Part shown: in pieces, positions 11,331-26,976 of the stretch
Numbering within the stretch: position 1 is the first letter of the stretch
How the letters are laid out: the number at the start of each line of letters is the position of its first letter
Notes under the pieces: generated by a model
Told to the model about the DNA's origin: nothing
What the model saw: only the letters and a program-made list of their open reading frames with translations
Databases searched by the model: none
Position numbers and translations under genes: made by a program
Origin: Lingula anatina
Taxonomy: Eukaryota > Brachiopoda > Lingulata > Lingulida > Lingulidae
Assembly: GCF_001039355.2 (NCBI RefSeq)
Contig: NW_019776084.1
Location: 71,360-101,664, forward strand
DNA: 30,305 nucleotides
Direction: 5' to 3'

Positions 11331-11514
11331 CAAGACCATCAAATACAGATTTTAACTATCTGGGTCCTCGTTTTAGGTAAACCTCTTTGATGACCCTAAT
11401 GTTTTCATTGTATTTAGATCTATTTCGTTGTTTCTCTTCTTACTGGTCATATATGCTTTCTGTAAGTAATACTAACAGTGATAGTATTTTTCAATAATCT
11501 TTTAAGCAATAATG

Positions 11515-11516
<2 letters not shown>

Positions 11517-11584
<68 letters not shown>
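11517..11584. repeat. (TA)34 microsatellite
   Basis: Uninterrupted TA run. Open frames spanning it on both strands encode only Ile-Tyr repeats and are not genes. Confidence 0.98.
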
Positions 11585-11587
<3 letters not shown>

Positions 11588-12972
11588 CAAAGTCTGATGT
11601 CCCATTAACACTTCTTATACATGAAGAACTAATTTCGGTGATTCTACTGTTCTCGGTCTTATGCTTTCTTTCAGCATACCGTAGGAAAATTATCCCAGCC
11701 ATTATTATTTCTATGCTTTTTTCATTTAAGGATTCGTGTGTAGACCCAGCTTTTGAAAATATACCGCAAACATGTTAATATTATAATTATAAGCCTTTGG
11801 AAGAAATTTTTTGACATGATGGTAGGATGTTTAATTATTGAAGACGATATGTGACACTTGGCAGCCCTGTGTTATGGGACTGAACTTACAGTCTGATTCA
11901 GTTAGTTAAAGACTTTACTTGTTTGTGTTTCAACATTTTGCCCATTAAATTGCAGATTTATCAGACAAACCGATCGCCAGGTAACGCAATAGCTATGGAA
12001 GCCGGCCTTAACCCTAAGTGGTTTGAACAGTTTGAACAGTATGCTAATAACCGAATTATCAATTAAATAGATCGCTAGGTTTACCTATAATATCCGTGAA
12101 TATTCGTGGCAAGCAGAGCTTATGCGAGGACGAACACGAAAGCTGTCCTCCGTGTGGCAGATATCATTCGTGTTTTAATTTTGTTTATTTCGGATCTGCA
12201 TTCATTCTGTGATTCATTTAGCGTAAGTTATAATACGATGAACGGTACAATTTTTGAAAACTTCGGTTTAACGTGCAAAGAGAAATGTAGGGAAGAGGGT
12301 ATAAGTAAACCTTCTTTAGCTTCAAATTATAGAAGTACTCATTTCTGTCCACTTGCATCCCCAAAACAGTATAACAAACACAATCAAACAATTTTCTCGT
12401 GTAATATCACCATCTCTGAACCCTTTTATTACAGTGAAGTAATGACACCTGATGTCCTCTGAGTATCAGTTTGAACCCTGAAGCCCCATGGATGTATCAC
12501 GTGTAAATAACATGCGCCAGAGTCATATAGGGAATTTACATATGTGCATTTCAACATTCAACCTATCATAGTTCAGCTTCATTTAGTGATATCTGACCTT
12601 AACCTTCTTTTGCGCAGGGGTCGTGGGTAGACCTGTGCAGCTGGCGAAAATATTGATCTGCTTCAAACTTGTTAATAAAATATAAGTGTAACGCAGACAG
12701 TATTAACCCGACGGCAAAGCTTTACAGTATTGAAGAAACTTATTTGACGCCTGGCAACACTGAGTGGTCCGGCGGAATTGTCTGATAGTTAGTTAAAGAC
12801 TTTAATTGTTTCGTTTCAACATTTATCAGCAGGTTTACGCAATATCCATGGTAGCCTTAAAGGGATAAAAACTGTTCGTAAGTTATCAATATTTCACAAT
12901 AAATGCATTGTAAACAGCCCATAGAAATATAATAAGTTCCACTTTACCACCAAAACGGTGATTAACGCATTT

Positions 12973-13614
12973 AATTCACTGGCAATTTCGGTAACTTCGC
13001 GTAATAACTTTTTACTGTAGGCTGTAACTCCTCATAATACGTTAGGTAAAGTCTAAAGAGGCAGAGTAGGCTAGTTTACTATTCCGATTAGGAAGCCATT
13101 GATTAAGAAGTTCATGAAGCCATTGTCTTGGTTAGTTACTAAAGGGTGTAATCTTCAACATATCGTTAGAATGTACCTGGGCAAGCGACGAGTGAACATT
13201 AAATGACTGAAACTGGTTATTGTTGTCAGCGTTGGATTTCCTCATAGCGAACTACACGTAACAATTTTTACCACGAACTTGGAAGGTATTATTTTCGCGT
13301 TATCCAAACTAAAAGTATTCATCAGTGTCCGTATTTCTAGCCTATTTCTAAATTTGATTCATAGCTAAATTTTGCGCGGTTCCGGACAAGTAGTTTCTAC
13401 TTATCAGATATGCATTTGCCCCAGGCATACTTAGTTATACAGAGAATGATAAATATTCATACAAGACTGAAGCAAATTGAATGATAATAATGACTGATTA
13501 TACAAACATAATATGAAAATGAGTGAGTTTATCACTTACCTTCAGTGGACCTTAACACGGAATACTCGGTGTGAGATAGCGATCGGTAGTTTTGCTGAGG
13601 CGCACAATAGCATT
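12973..13614. other. Spacer between the two large repeat copies
   Basis: About 640 bp of sequence without recognisable gene or repeat. Confidence 0.55.
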
Positions 13615-15566
13615 TCCTATTTAGTTTTAATGCAGAATGTTAAAATTGGACATTTTCTCTCTTTTTAATACATTACTTTTTAATATAAAATAATCCTTTA
13701 AACTCTGTGTTTTATTTGTAGTAACTGCAAAATATATTTTATGAGTTTAAGACTCTGCAAGGCAATCAAATGCAGATTTTAAACATCTTGGTCCTCGTTT
13801 TAGGTATACCTCTTTGATGACCCTAAGACAGTCAATTTTGATGACCCTATAATGTTTTCAGTGTATTTCGTCGGTTCTCCTCTTATTGGTCATATATGCT
13901 CTCTGTAAGTAATAGTAATAATGATAGTATTTTTCAATAATCTTTTTAGCAATAATGCTTCTATATACACACACTGGACAATATAAGTGCCACCCCCTGA
14001 ATCAGAGTAATCAAAGTTGTTAACCTGAAGAGGCGGAATATAAGCAATGTCAGAATATCGATACAGTTGAATTGTTCAGTCAGAACCATTTCTTTTGTGA
14101 AATTTGATGTTAATAAAAAGATACCAGGAGCATATCGTTCCACAATCATTTATCTTCCCCAAAGTATTGGTTCAGTAGGGGTGACACTTCTATTGTCCAG
14201 TGTGTGTATATTTCAAAGTCGATGTTCCATTAATACTTCTTTTACATTAAGGACTAATTAAGGTGATTCTACTGCTCTCGGTCTTATAATTTCTTTCAGC
14301 ATACCGTAGGAAAATAATCCAAGCCATTATTATTTCTATACTTTTTTGATGCAGGGATTCGTGTGTAGACCCAGCTTTTGAAAATATACCGCAAACATGT
14401 TAATAAGATATGTGCGTTTCGAAGAAAGCTTTAAGCTGATGGTAGGATGTTTCATTATTGAAAACGAGATGTGACACTTGTCAACCCCGTGTGTCTCAAC
14501 TGAACTGACAGTCTGATTCAGTTAGTTTAAGACTTTACTTGTTTGTGTTTCAACATTTTGCCCGTTTATCAGACAAACCGATCACCAGGTTATGCAATAG
14601 CCATGGTAGGCCAGCCTTAACCCTAAATGGTTTCGGTTTCAATAGTATGTTATCAATTAAATCGACCGCCAGGTTTACGTATAATATCCGTGAATATCCG
14701 TGGCAAGCACAGCTTATGCGAGGACGAATATGAAAGCTGTCCTCCGTGTGGCAGATATCTTGAGTGTTTTAATTTTGTTTATTTCGGATCTGTATTCATT
14801 CTATGATTAATCTAGCGCGTGTTTTAATACGATGAACGGCACAATTTTTGAAAACTTAGTTTTAAAGTGCAAAGAGAAATGCGAGGGAAGGGTGGTACAT
14901 AAACCAAGCCTTCTTTAGCTTCAAAGTACAGAAGTGTTCATTTCTGCCCACTTCCATCCCCAAAACAGTATAACAAACACAACAAAACAATTTTCTCGTG
15001 GAAATTTCACCATCTCTGAACAGTAACGTAATGACACCTGATGTCCTCTGAGTATCAGTTTGAACCCTGAAGCCCCATGGATGTATCACGTGTAAATAAC
15101 ATGCGCCAGAGTCATATAGGGAATTTACATATGTGCATTTCAACATTCAACCTATCATAGTTCAGTTTCATTTAGTGATATCTGACCTTTACCTTCTTTT
15201 GTGCAGGGGTTGTGGGTAGACCTGTGCAGCTGGCGAAAATATTGATCTGCTTCAAACTTGTTAATAAAATATTAGTGTAACGAAGAAGGCATTAACCCGA
15301 CGGCAAATTAAGTGTCACAGTATTGAAGAAACTTATTAGACACCTGGCAACACTGAGTGGTCCGGCGGAATTGTCTGATAGTTAGTTAAAGACTTTAATT
15401 GTTTGCGTTTCAACATTTATCAGCAGGTTTACGCAATATCCATGGTAGCCTTAAAGGGATAAAAACTGTCCGTAAGTTATCAATATTTCACAATAAATGC
15501 ATTGTAAACAGCTCAGAGAAATATAATAGGTTCCACTTTACCACCAAAAACGGTGATTAACGCAAT
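13615..15566 (+). repeat. Large direct repeat, copy 2
   Basis: Second copy of 10454-12972, same orientation. It lacks the 728-bp insert, carries a MITE at 13964-14210, and again has the internal duplication (about 14354-14612 and 15205-15452). Frames within it are short and interrupted. Confidence 0.88.
13964..14210. mobile_element. MITE with TA-type terminal inverted repeats
   Basis: The left end TATACACACACTGGACAATA (from 13964) is the exact reverse complement of the right end at 14191-14210, and the match continues with few mismatches (AAGTGCCACCCC against AAGTGTCACCCC) for about 40 bp. The element is about 245 bp, has no transposase and sits at TA dinucleotides, which fits a non-autonomous Tc1/mariner-like element (an inference). 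The related copy 1 has only a TA tract at this position. Confidence 0.88.
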
Positions 15567-16442
15567 TATTCTAAAATCTGTGCTTGCCATCACATCACGT
15601 GACCTCCATAGGTGGATACGCTGTGTAATAACCTCTTAATATAAGAGAATACCAGTATCACGGAAAACCAGACTTTTTAGGGAAAAAAAGGGACTAACTT
15701 TCAATGTGGGACTAATTTTAAATGAATATTTTTATTGATAACGGGAGTGTGTGTCCTTTGAATTAAGGTACACTACATGGGTTTGAAAATCCTGTAGGAC
15801 CTAAATGTTCATTTTTGCAATCCACCGCTTCTTTTGAAATCCTACATAGCCTTCACCTTATTTATTTTATTTTATTTTATTTTATTTTATTTTATTTATT
15901 TTTTTTATGCAGCGTACCTGATGTTTGTATTTCATCTTAGCTTAGTCCCTGGTTATAATGGCTGGCCAGTTATTTTAAACTAAATCAACCTGTATATACT
16001 TAATTTACGGTCAAATCCAAGCATAAAGGTATAGATAAATGATTTGAAAGTATGACCCAAGCTTGCCATAGCGGATGTCATTGAAGCCATGTCATCATTG
16101 AGTGATATCACAAAATGGAGTAGGCCCTATACTTTCCTGATTTAATGAAGTTTTACTGTTAATCTTATCTTCTGTTTTGTTATCCCCCATCATGAATCAA
16201 AGAAACAATGATTACAATTGCAATATATGAAAAATACGTCTACACTACCTTACCACTGATCAACGGGTGGGCTTCCCCATCTCATGTTATTCCTTTCTTG
16301 ATGATTGTTTTAAAGCTAGGGATATGAAAATTGCATCTATGCTGAATAAAACCTAGATTAACTGACGATGCAGTTCTCATATCCCCGTAAAATAATAATT
16401 AGTTTAATATAAGGTTTAGTGTAGCCTATTCTAGTTGAATTA
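15567..16442. other. Non-coding sequence left of the gap
   Basis: No gene seen. I searched the minus strand for INTS13 exons that should follow the one on the right of the gap and found none. Confidence 0.55.
15859..15906. repeat. (TTTTA)n microsatellite
   Basis: About eight tandem TTTTA units with slightly variable ends, running into a T tract. Confidence 0.95.
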
Positions 16443-17213
16443 NNNNNNNNNNNNNNNNNNNNNNNNNNNNNNNNNNNNNNNNNNNNNNNNNNNNNNNNNN
16501 NNNNNNNNNNNNNNNNNNNNNNNNNNNNNNNNNNNNNNNNNNNNNNNNNNNNNNNNNNNNNNNNNNNNNNNNNNNNNNNNNNNNNNNNNNNNNNNNNNNN
16601 NNNNNNNNNNNNNNNNNNNNNNNNNNNNNNNNNNNNNNNNNNNNNNNNNNNNNNNNNNNNNNNNNNNNNNNNNNNNNNNNNNNNNNNNNNNNNNNNNNNN
16701 NNNNNNNNNNNNNNNNNNNNNNNNNNNNNNNNNNNNNNNNNNNNNNNNNNNNNNNNNNNNNNNNNNNNNNNNNNNNNNNNNNNNNNNNNNNNNNNNNNNN
16801 NNNNNNNNNNNNNNNNNNNNNNNNNNNNNNNNNNNNNNNNNNNNNNNNNNNNNNNNNNNNNNNNNNNNNNNNNNNNNNNNNNNNNNNNNNNNNNNNNNNN
16901 NNNNNNNNNNNNNNNNNNNNNNNNNNNNNNNNNNNNNNNNNNNNNNNNNNNNNNNNNNNNNNNNNNNNNNNNNNNNNNNNNNNNNNNNNNNNNNNNNNNN
17001 NNNNNNNNNNNNNNNNNNNNNNNNNNNNNNNNNNNNNNNNNNNNNNNNNNNNNNNNNNNNNNNNNNNNNNNNNNNNNNNNNNNNNNNNNNNNNNNNNNNN
17101 NNNNNNNNNNNNNNNNNNNNNNNNNNNNNNNNNNNNNNNNNNNNNNNNNNNNNNNNNNNNNNNNNNNNNNNNNNNNNNNNNNNNNNNNNNNNNNNNNNNN
17201 NNNNNNNNNNNNN
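16443..17213. other. Assembly gap (771 N)
   Basis: Run of undetermined bases. It truncates an INTS13 exon at its right edge. Reading frames drawn across it are artefacts. Confidence 1.
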
Positions 17214-17745
17214 ACTCTCCCTCCTGCCCCCTCACTGATGGAAGGGGGGTCCTCCAGGGCCGACCTGGCTATACTCAGTACATGGATGTATAGCTCTCCT
17301 CCATGACTTGCTAACATGTGGGACATCACCCTCCCCGTCTTCCTGGGTTGTTCTAACATCACGGCTCTTCCTGAAAAACAAACCAGTAATACTCTGGTAG
17401 TACTGATGCCAATCTCCCCTTCTGCGAGCCAATTCAATACTAACAGTAATATATTTTGCTGTTGAACCACACAAGTTCTTGAAAAACAAACCATTAATGC
17501 TCAGTTCTGATGTCAATCACCTAAAAATCTTTCATGTTTGAAAGTAACTTGGAAATCTTGAAATAGTTATCAAAAGCTTGGAATAGATTTTGTTTCTGAA
17601 ATAATACCAGACTCTGGCAAACATATGGTAATCTGCATGAGCAAAGCTTACTCACCACTGAGTAAGAAGTTTGTGAGACACTGTGATGGCCGACTATTCA
17701 CATCTACAGGAGTAACTCTGTATGCACCAAGACAGTTCTGTAACT
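17214..17745 (-). CDS. INTS13: INTS13/Asunder fragment: two internal exons, truncated by gap
   Basis: Minus strand, exon 17745-17656 (acceptor TTTATTTCCAG, donor GTGAGTAAG) then 17370 to at least 17214 (acceptor TTTGTTTTTCAG), running into the gap. The phase matches at the junction (G plus GA makes Gly). The exons read [27 protein letters not shown]-type [20 protein letters not shown] and [13 protein letters not shown], which match the conserved central part of INTS13 (Asunder, Mat89Bb; about 700 residues in animals). INTS13 is a subunit of the nuclear Integrator complex, which trims snRNA and other RNA polymerase II transcripts, and it affects dynein localisation in mitosis. Only about 82 codons are present. 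I find no upstream exons to the right and none beyond the gap, so this is a partial duplicate, a mis-scaffolded piece, or part of a gene with very large introns. Family Cys in SEGCGG is Ala here. Confidence 0.93.
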
Positions 17746-18045
17746 CTGGAAATAAAATGGAGGATAAAATACAAAAATATTGAAGAAATATAACGTAATA
17801 ATTAAATTAAATGAAAAAACATATGAAATGGAAAACATAAAGCATGTCACTGCAGTCTCTGGCATTGTATTTTAATTGCCTTAATACATCCAAATAAATA
17901 AACAAAGCTTCATTTCATAAACTTGGAGCTAAAACTCAGAGCTAGGCAGTTCACAATTAGTTGTGTAACTCTCGTCCTTTGCTTTCACCCAAGAGCTTAT
18001 CCATCTGCTTGAATCTGAATCTGAACTAAGTACATACTATACCTA
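17746..18045. other. Sequence between INTS13 exon and TIR element
   Basis: AT-rich, no further INTS13 exon on the minus strand. GAATCTGAATCTGAA at 18011-18025 resembles the simple tail of some non-LTR elements. Confidence 0.5.
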
Positions 18046-18497
18046 TACCCTCTACCAGGGCGAGTGATAGATATGTCTCTAGCTAGATAGATGGTCATTT
18101 AGGGCTCAACTCACCCTGTTGAGAAATCCCATGTGGAAACAATTATCTCTGCGCGCGCGCCAAAGGCTTTGTAGGCCCCTACTTGCTCTGCATGAGCTGA
18201 GCTTCACAACGACGTGATAACTGCTCGTTACGCAACCAGTCTAAGGCTTTTTTATCTGTCACAGAAGAGCAAGTGATTGAAGTCAGAGTAATTAACTGTC
18301 TTGATTGCTGTCACGCAGACTTAGACTGGACCTGCTAAGTGGCAGTGCCTGAGCAGTTATGCAAACAATTATCAGCCATGTAATCAGCCTTGAGATTTCT
18401 CAACAGGGTGAGTTGAGCCCTAAATGACCATCTATCTAGCTAGAGACATATCCGTGAATATCTGTAAAAAATCTATCACTCGCCCTGGTAGAGGGTA
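18046..18497. mobile_element. Non-autonomous DNA element with about 85-bp terminal inverted repeats
   Basis: The left arm 18046-18128 (TACCCTCTACCAGGGCGAGT onward to GTTGAGAAATC) is almost perfectly complementary to the right arm 18394-18497. The right arm has about 21 extra bases (CCGTGAATATCTGTAAAAAA) near 18452-18471. The interior, about 265 bp, includes a GCGCGCGCGC run and more short complementary pieces (ACTGCTC/GAGCAGT). There is no ORF, so mobility would depend on a transposase elsewhere. No clear target duplication is visible. Confidence 0.88.
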
Positions 18498-18639
18498 GGT
18501 GATCCCTGTATTAACCTCTGTTGTGTAGTAGGCCCTACTTGTAGGCCTAGGCCTATACTTTCCCTGCATTAGTTTAGACATTAGGGGCCTATAATGTATA
18601 TCTAACTGTTTACTGTAATACCACTCTGCGGATTACTTC

Positions 18640-18704
18640 TTGTATTTGTATTTGATGATGCCCAGATGTAGGGCGATTGTCAATAAACTTCTGATTCTGA
18701 TTCC
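18640..18704 (+). repeat. Non-LTR 3'-tail-like fragment
   Basis: CAATAAACTTCTGATTCTGATTC (AATAAA at 18682-18687 followed by a short TTCTGA repeat) resembles the 3' end of CR1/L2-like elements, whose tails are short tandem repeats. Only the tail is recognisable. Confidence 0.45.
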
Positions 18705-18939
18705 TTCGTTCCTGACTGGTAGTCGATAGAATCTCCATCAAACTTCAACTGAAAGTTTAGGGAGGTCAGGTCACACCGCTCACGCAGTCGAAAACGGGAA
18801 GAAATCTAACCTCGCTGTTTGTTTTCCATCATAACTTTCAAGATTTGGGTCCTATGATAAATATGAAAATATATTTAAAAAGTGCATTGAATGGCCTTTC
18901 TAACAATATGTGTAACAATGTATTATGTCTCCGTTGTAA

Positions 18940-19080
18940 GCCTCCAGCCACGAAAATGCTGCGCGAAATCGCCGGTGATTTCACTTCCTCGTTTGGTACC
19001 CGCTATTTACGAATTTTGCTCAACCTGCGCGTCTCGCGCCTTTTTTCCAAAAGCTCCGTACGGCGACCCGGATGTTATTT
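18940..19080. promoter_or_regulatory. CpG-richer stretch, possible promoter
   Basis: A local rise in CpG (CGCGAAATCGCCGG, CTGCGCGTCTCGCGCC, GTACGGCGACCCGGATG) with ETS-like CACTTCCTCG and TTATTTCCTCG, in otherwise CpG-poor sequence. This is the composition of a housekeeping promoter. No transcript can be tied to it; plus frames of 95 and 74 codons here overlap each other in different frames and look incidental. Confidence 0.3.
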
Positions 19081-19365
19081 CCTCGTATTTGGCCACATAT
19101 TCATGCAGAAAATGAACCAACCATTTGACTGAGGGGTTACAGAAGTTGATTTAACCGAAAACAGCAACCACAACTAGCTTGTAAAGTTTTTAATCGTGTT
19201 TTATAGTTAGAGTAACTAAGTTCTGAAAATTCTGTAACCCCTACCTAGATAATTTAACTACATGTAATTCTTGGTTCAATTTAATTATTTATTTATCATT
19301 TTTTGATAAGACAGAGCCGTAACAGCTGTTAGAATATCAGTGACTTTGATCTTACCGCAAAGAAA

Positions 19366-19542
19366 ATGGCGGACGCACCAAGCTGTTCTGCACTTTCAGC
19401 ACCCAAAGAGGATCAAGATATCAGAATATCATATCAGAAAACCTTTGAATTGTTCACGAAACCCATTGATATTGATAAAACGTCTGCAATTCAAGAAAAT
19501 AGAGTTTATTTTATTGGTTTTTGTATTACCTACCTGCTATGA
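19366..19542 (+). CDS. Possible short coding exon, unidentified
   Basis: The ATG sits in AAAATGGCGGAC, a good animal start context, 0.3 kb downstream of the CpG-richer stretch. The 58-codon frame begins MADAPSCSALSAPKEDQD, a composition typical of true N-termini, continues ELFTKPIDIDKTSAIQE and ends in the hydrophobic VYFIGFCITYLL before TGA. I do not recognise the protein. No convincing donor splice site or downstream exon is visible before SEC61A, so it may be a small membrane protein gene, a broken first exon or a chance frame. Confidence 0.3.
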   Translation: MADAPSCSALSAPKEDQDIRISYQKTFELFTKPIDIDKTSAIQENRVYFIGFCITYLL

Positions 19543-19672
19543 TGTCCAATATCAATTAAAATTTTTTGGCAAAATTATAACTTACCAAAATCGGATATTA
19601 TTATTTTCATTGTGCATTCTGGCATTTTTACTAGTTATAAACCTCGTATATGCAATTGTCATTGTAATATTG

Positions 19673-20023
19673 GTTGCCATGGCAACAATGACATAGTATT
19701 TGTTTACTATTTAACTTAAATTCATAAACTGAGTGCCAAGAGTGTTTCCCACTTCATATTCAGTTTAAAAATTCATGATGACATGTAATATAGGCCTATA
19801 ATACAAACTGTTACCATAGCAACAGCTATCATAATGACGATTTCCATAGCAACAGATAGGCCTACATTAGAAGCCATGATTTTTGTTTTTAGTAATGGCA
19901 CATTATTAAGAATCATTTTCATCCAAAAGTAGCCTTTGGGCAGTGAAGCTGAAGCCTTGGGTTGAAAAATAAAAAAAATTGTATCAACCGCTATTGATAT
20001 TTAGCAATGGTTGCCATGGAAAT
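19673..20023. promoter_or_regulatory. Cluster of RFX X-box-like palindromes
   Basis: The perfect palindrome GTTGCCATGGCAAC lies at 19673-19686. Variants are GTTACCATAGCAAC (19810-19823), ATTTCCATAGCAAC (19840-19853) and GTTGCCATGGAAAT (20010-20023). The first matches the ideal RFX-factor X-box. Four in 350 bp is more than expected by chance. They could be regulatory or part of a dispersed repeat. Confidence 0.45.
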
Positions 20024-20756
20024 AATGGATAAATTACAGAAATTTTTCTTGTCAGATTCTTCTTGGCATATTGTAACTTTTCAGAAAATTTCAAATGGAT
20101 GTTTTACTCCATTCAAAAGTTATGCCAATTTTGTTTAATTGATTGGGCAATAAGGTGACACTTTTGGCTTCCACTGTTACATAGTCTATGCTTGCATACA
20201 AGACTTTTTCAAAATTTTGTGGCCGACTAGCTTCTTTAAAATTTAATAACTTTTGATTGGCTTGCTCGATTTTCAAAAAATAAAATGTTTTGGAGAGCTC
20301 ATGAGTTGCTCTATCAGATGAGATCACTTTGGCTGATATTTAAGTTACTATCAAGGTTGACCTGACCTCCCTACTGAAAGGTGAGACTCGTTTAATTTCA
20401 ATTTTCCCGAGCAAATCCATGGCGGGTAAATCCCGCAGTTGTCCTCTAATCTAGCTGCCCCCCACCTCTTTCTGCTCCTTTCGGTCCCCAAAAACAATAT
20501 AGAGACATAGCAAGACAATTTCCCAATGCCATTTATAATCACTGAACCCGCTAAATGAAAATAGCCCCCCTTTACCGTGTTATACCGCGTAGCAAGCCAG
20601 AATTTATGTTCATTTCTTGCCAGTGAATATATAAGTGTTATGATTCAAACAAATTAGATGGAATTGTGTATATCCGTATGAAAATATACAGTATCGAGGA
20701 TGGCACAACTGTTTCTTTTTTTAAATAAAATTAAATAGTCTCGTTCAAGCAGAAGG

Positions 20757-20998
20757 TGCACATGCGCAGATGACACCGGTGTTGTGACATCACAAGTCCC
20801 ATCAGTCTCGTGACGTCTTATTTTATTTCATTGAACTATTTTTTAAACTATTTTTACAAAACTAATTTGACAAGAGAAAAATCATTTTCAAATATATCAA
20901 AACTGACCCTGTATTCTTTGAAATTTAAGTTTGATTCAATAGCAATTATCTGGGTCGCTGCGGTCACGTGACAGCCTTTCCACATCGGCCATATTTTG
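20757..20998 (+). promoter_or_regulatory. SEC61A proximal promoter motifs
   Basis: Upstream of the SEC61A start lie an NRF1-like TGCACATGCGCA (20757-20768), a CRE-like TGACGTCT (20811-20818), the palindrome GTCACGTGAC (20963-20972, E-box of USF/MiT type) and GGCCATATTTT (20988-20998, YY1-like on the minus strand). No TATA box is evident. The mix fits a constitutively active housekeeping promoter; binding is not shown. Confidence 0.45.
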
Positions 20999-21096
20999 TG
21001 TTTCAGCTGGGCCGACAAGTTCCTCGAAGGCTTTCTTGGGTACCTCTTTTAAGAAAGATCTGAGAGGGTTGATCAGATACTCAAAAACACATCAAA

Positions 21097-26976
<5,880 letters not shown>

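Larger units (their letters stand above)
10454..12972 (+). repeat. Large direct repeat, copy 1
   Basis: Collinear with 13615-15566 from TATTTAG..GCAGAATGTTAAAATTGGAC through the shared ending CCACTTTACCACCAAAA..GGTGATTAACGCA. Similarity is high, with scattered substitutions and small indels. Two large differences exist: copy 1 has an extra 728 bp at 10603-11330 and a long TA tract, copy 2 has a MITE at the tract position. Within the copy, 11728-12012 and 12612-12870 are themselves related. The 118-codon frame at 12106-12462 begins at GTG and is disrupted in copy 2, so I do not call it a gene. Confidence 0.88.
18759..20372. repeat. Inverted pair AGGGAGGTCAGGTCA flanking 1.6 kb
   Basis: AGGGAGGTCAGGTCA at 18759-18773 is the exact complement of TGACCTGACCTCCCT at 20358-20372, with CTGAAAG-like sequence beyond each outer edge. 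They may be ends of one 1.6-kb foldback or DNA element, or two copies of a dispersed repeat in opposite orientation. Confidence 0.45.

Noticed and set aside
11502-11778. Frames on both strands running through the TA tract
   Set aside because: They encode Ile-Tyr repeats of a microsatellite.
12106-12462. 118-codon frame in large repeat copy 1
   Set aside because: It starts at GTG, and the corresponding part of copy 2 is broken by substitutions and indels, as expected for non-coding repeat.
16358-17494. 378-codon minus-strand frame across the gap, and two other frames made mostly of N
   Set aside because: The middle is unknown sequence. The true content on the right is two spliced INTS13 exons, and the left part is not INTS13-like.
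19340-19696. 118-codon hydrophobic frame overlapping the 19366 frame
   Set aside because: It is a different frame from the better start at 19366 and its hydrophobic end is AT-rich low-complexity sequence.
20091-20327. 78-codon minus-strand frame
   Set aside because: Low-complexity, repeat-like sequence with no recognised family; I also checked it for missing INTS13 N-terminal sequence and found none.
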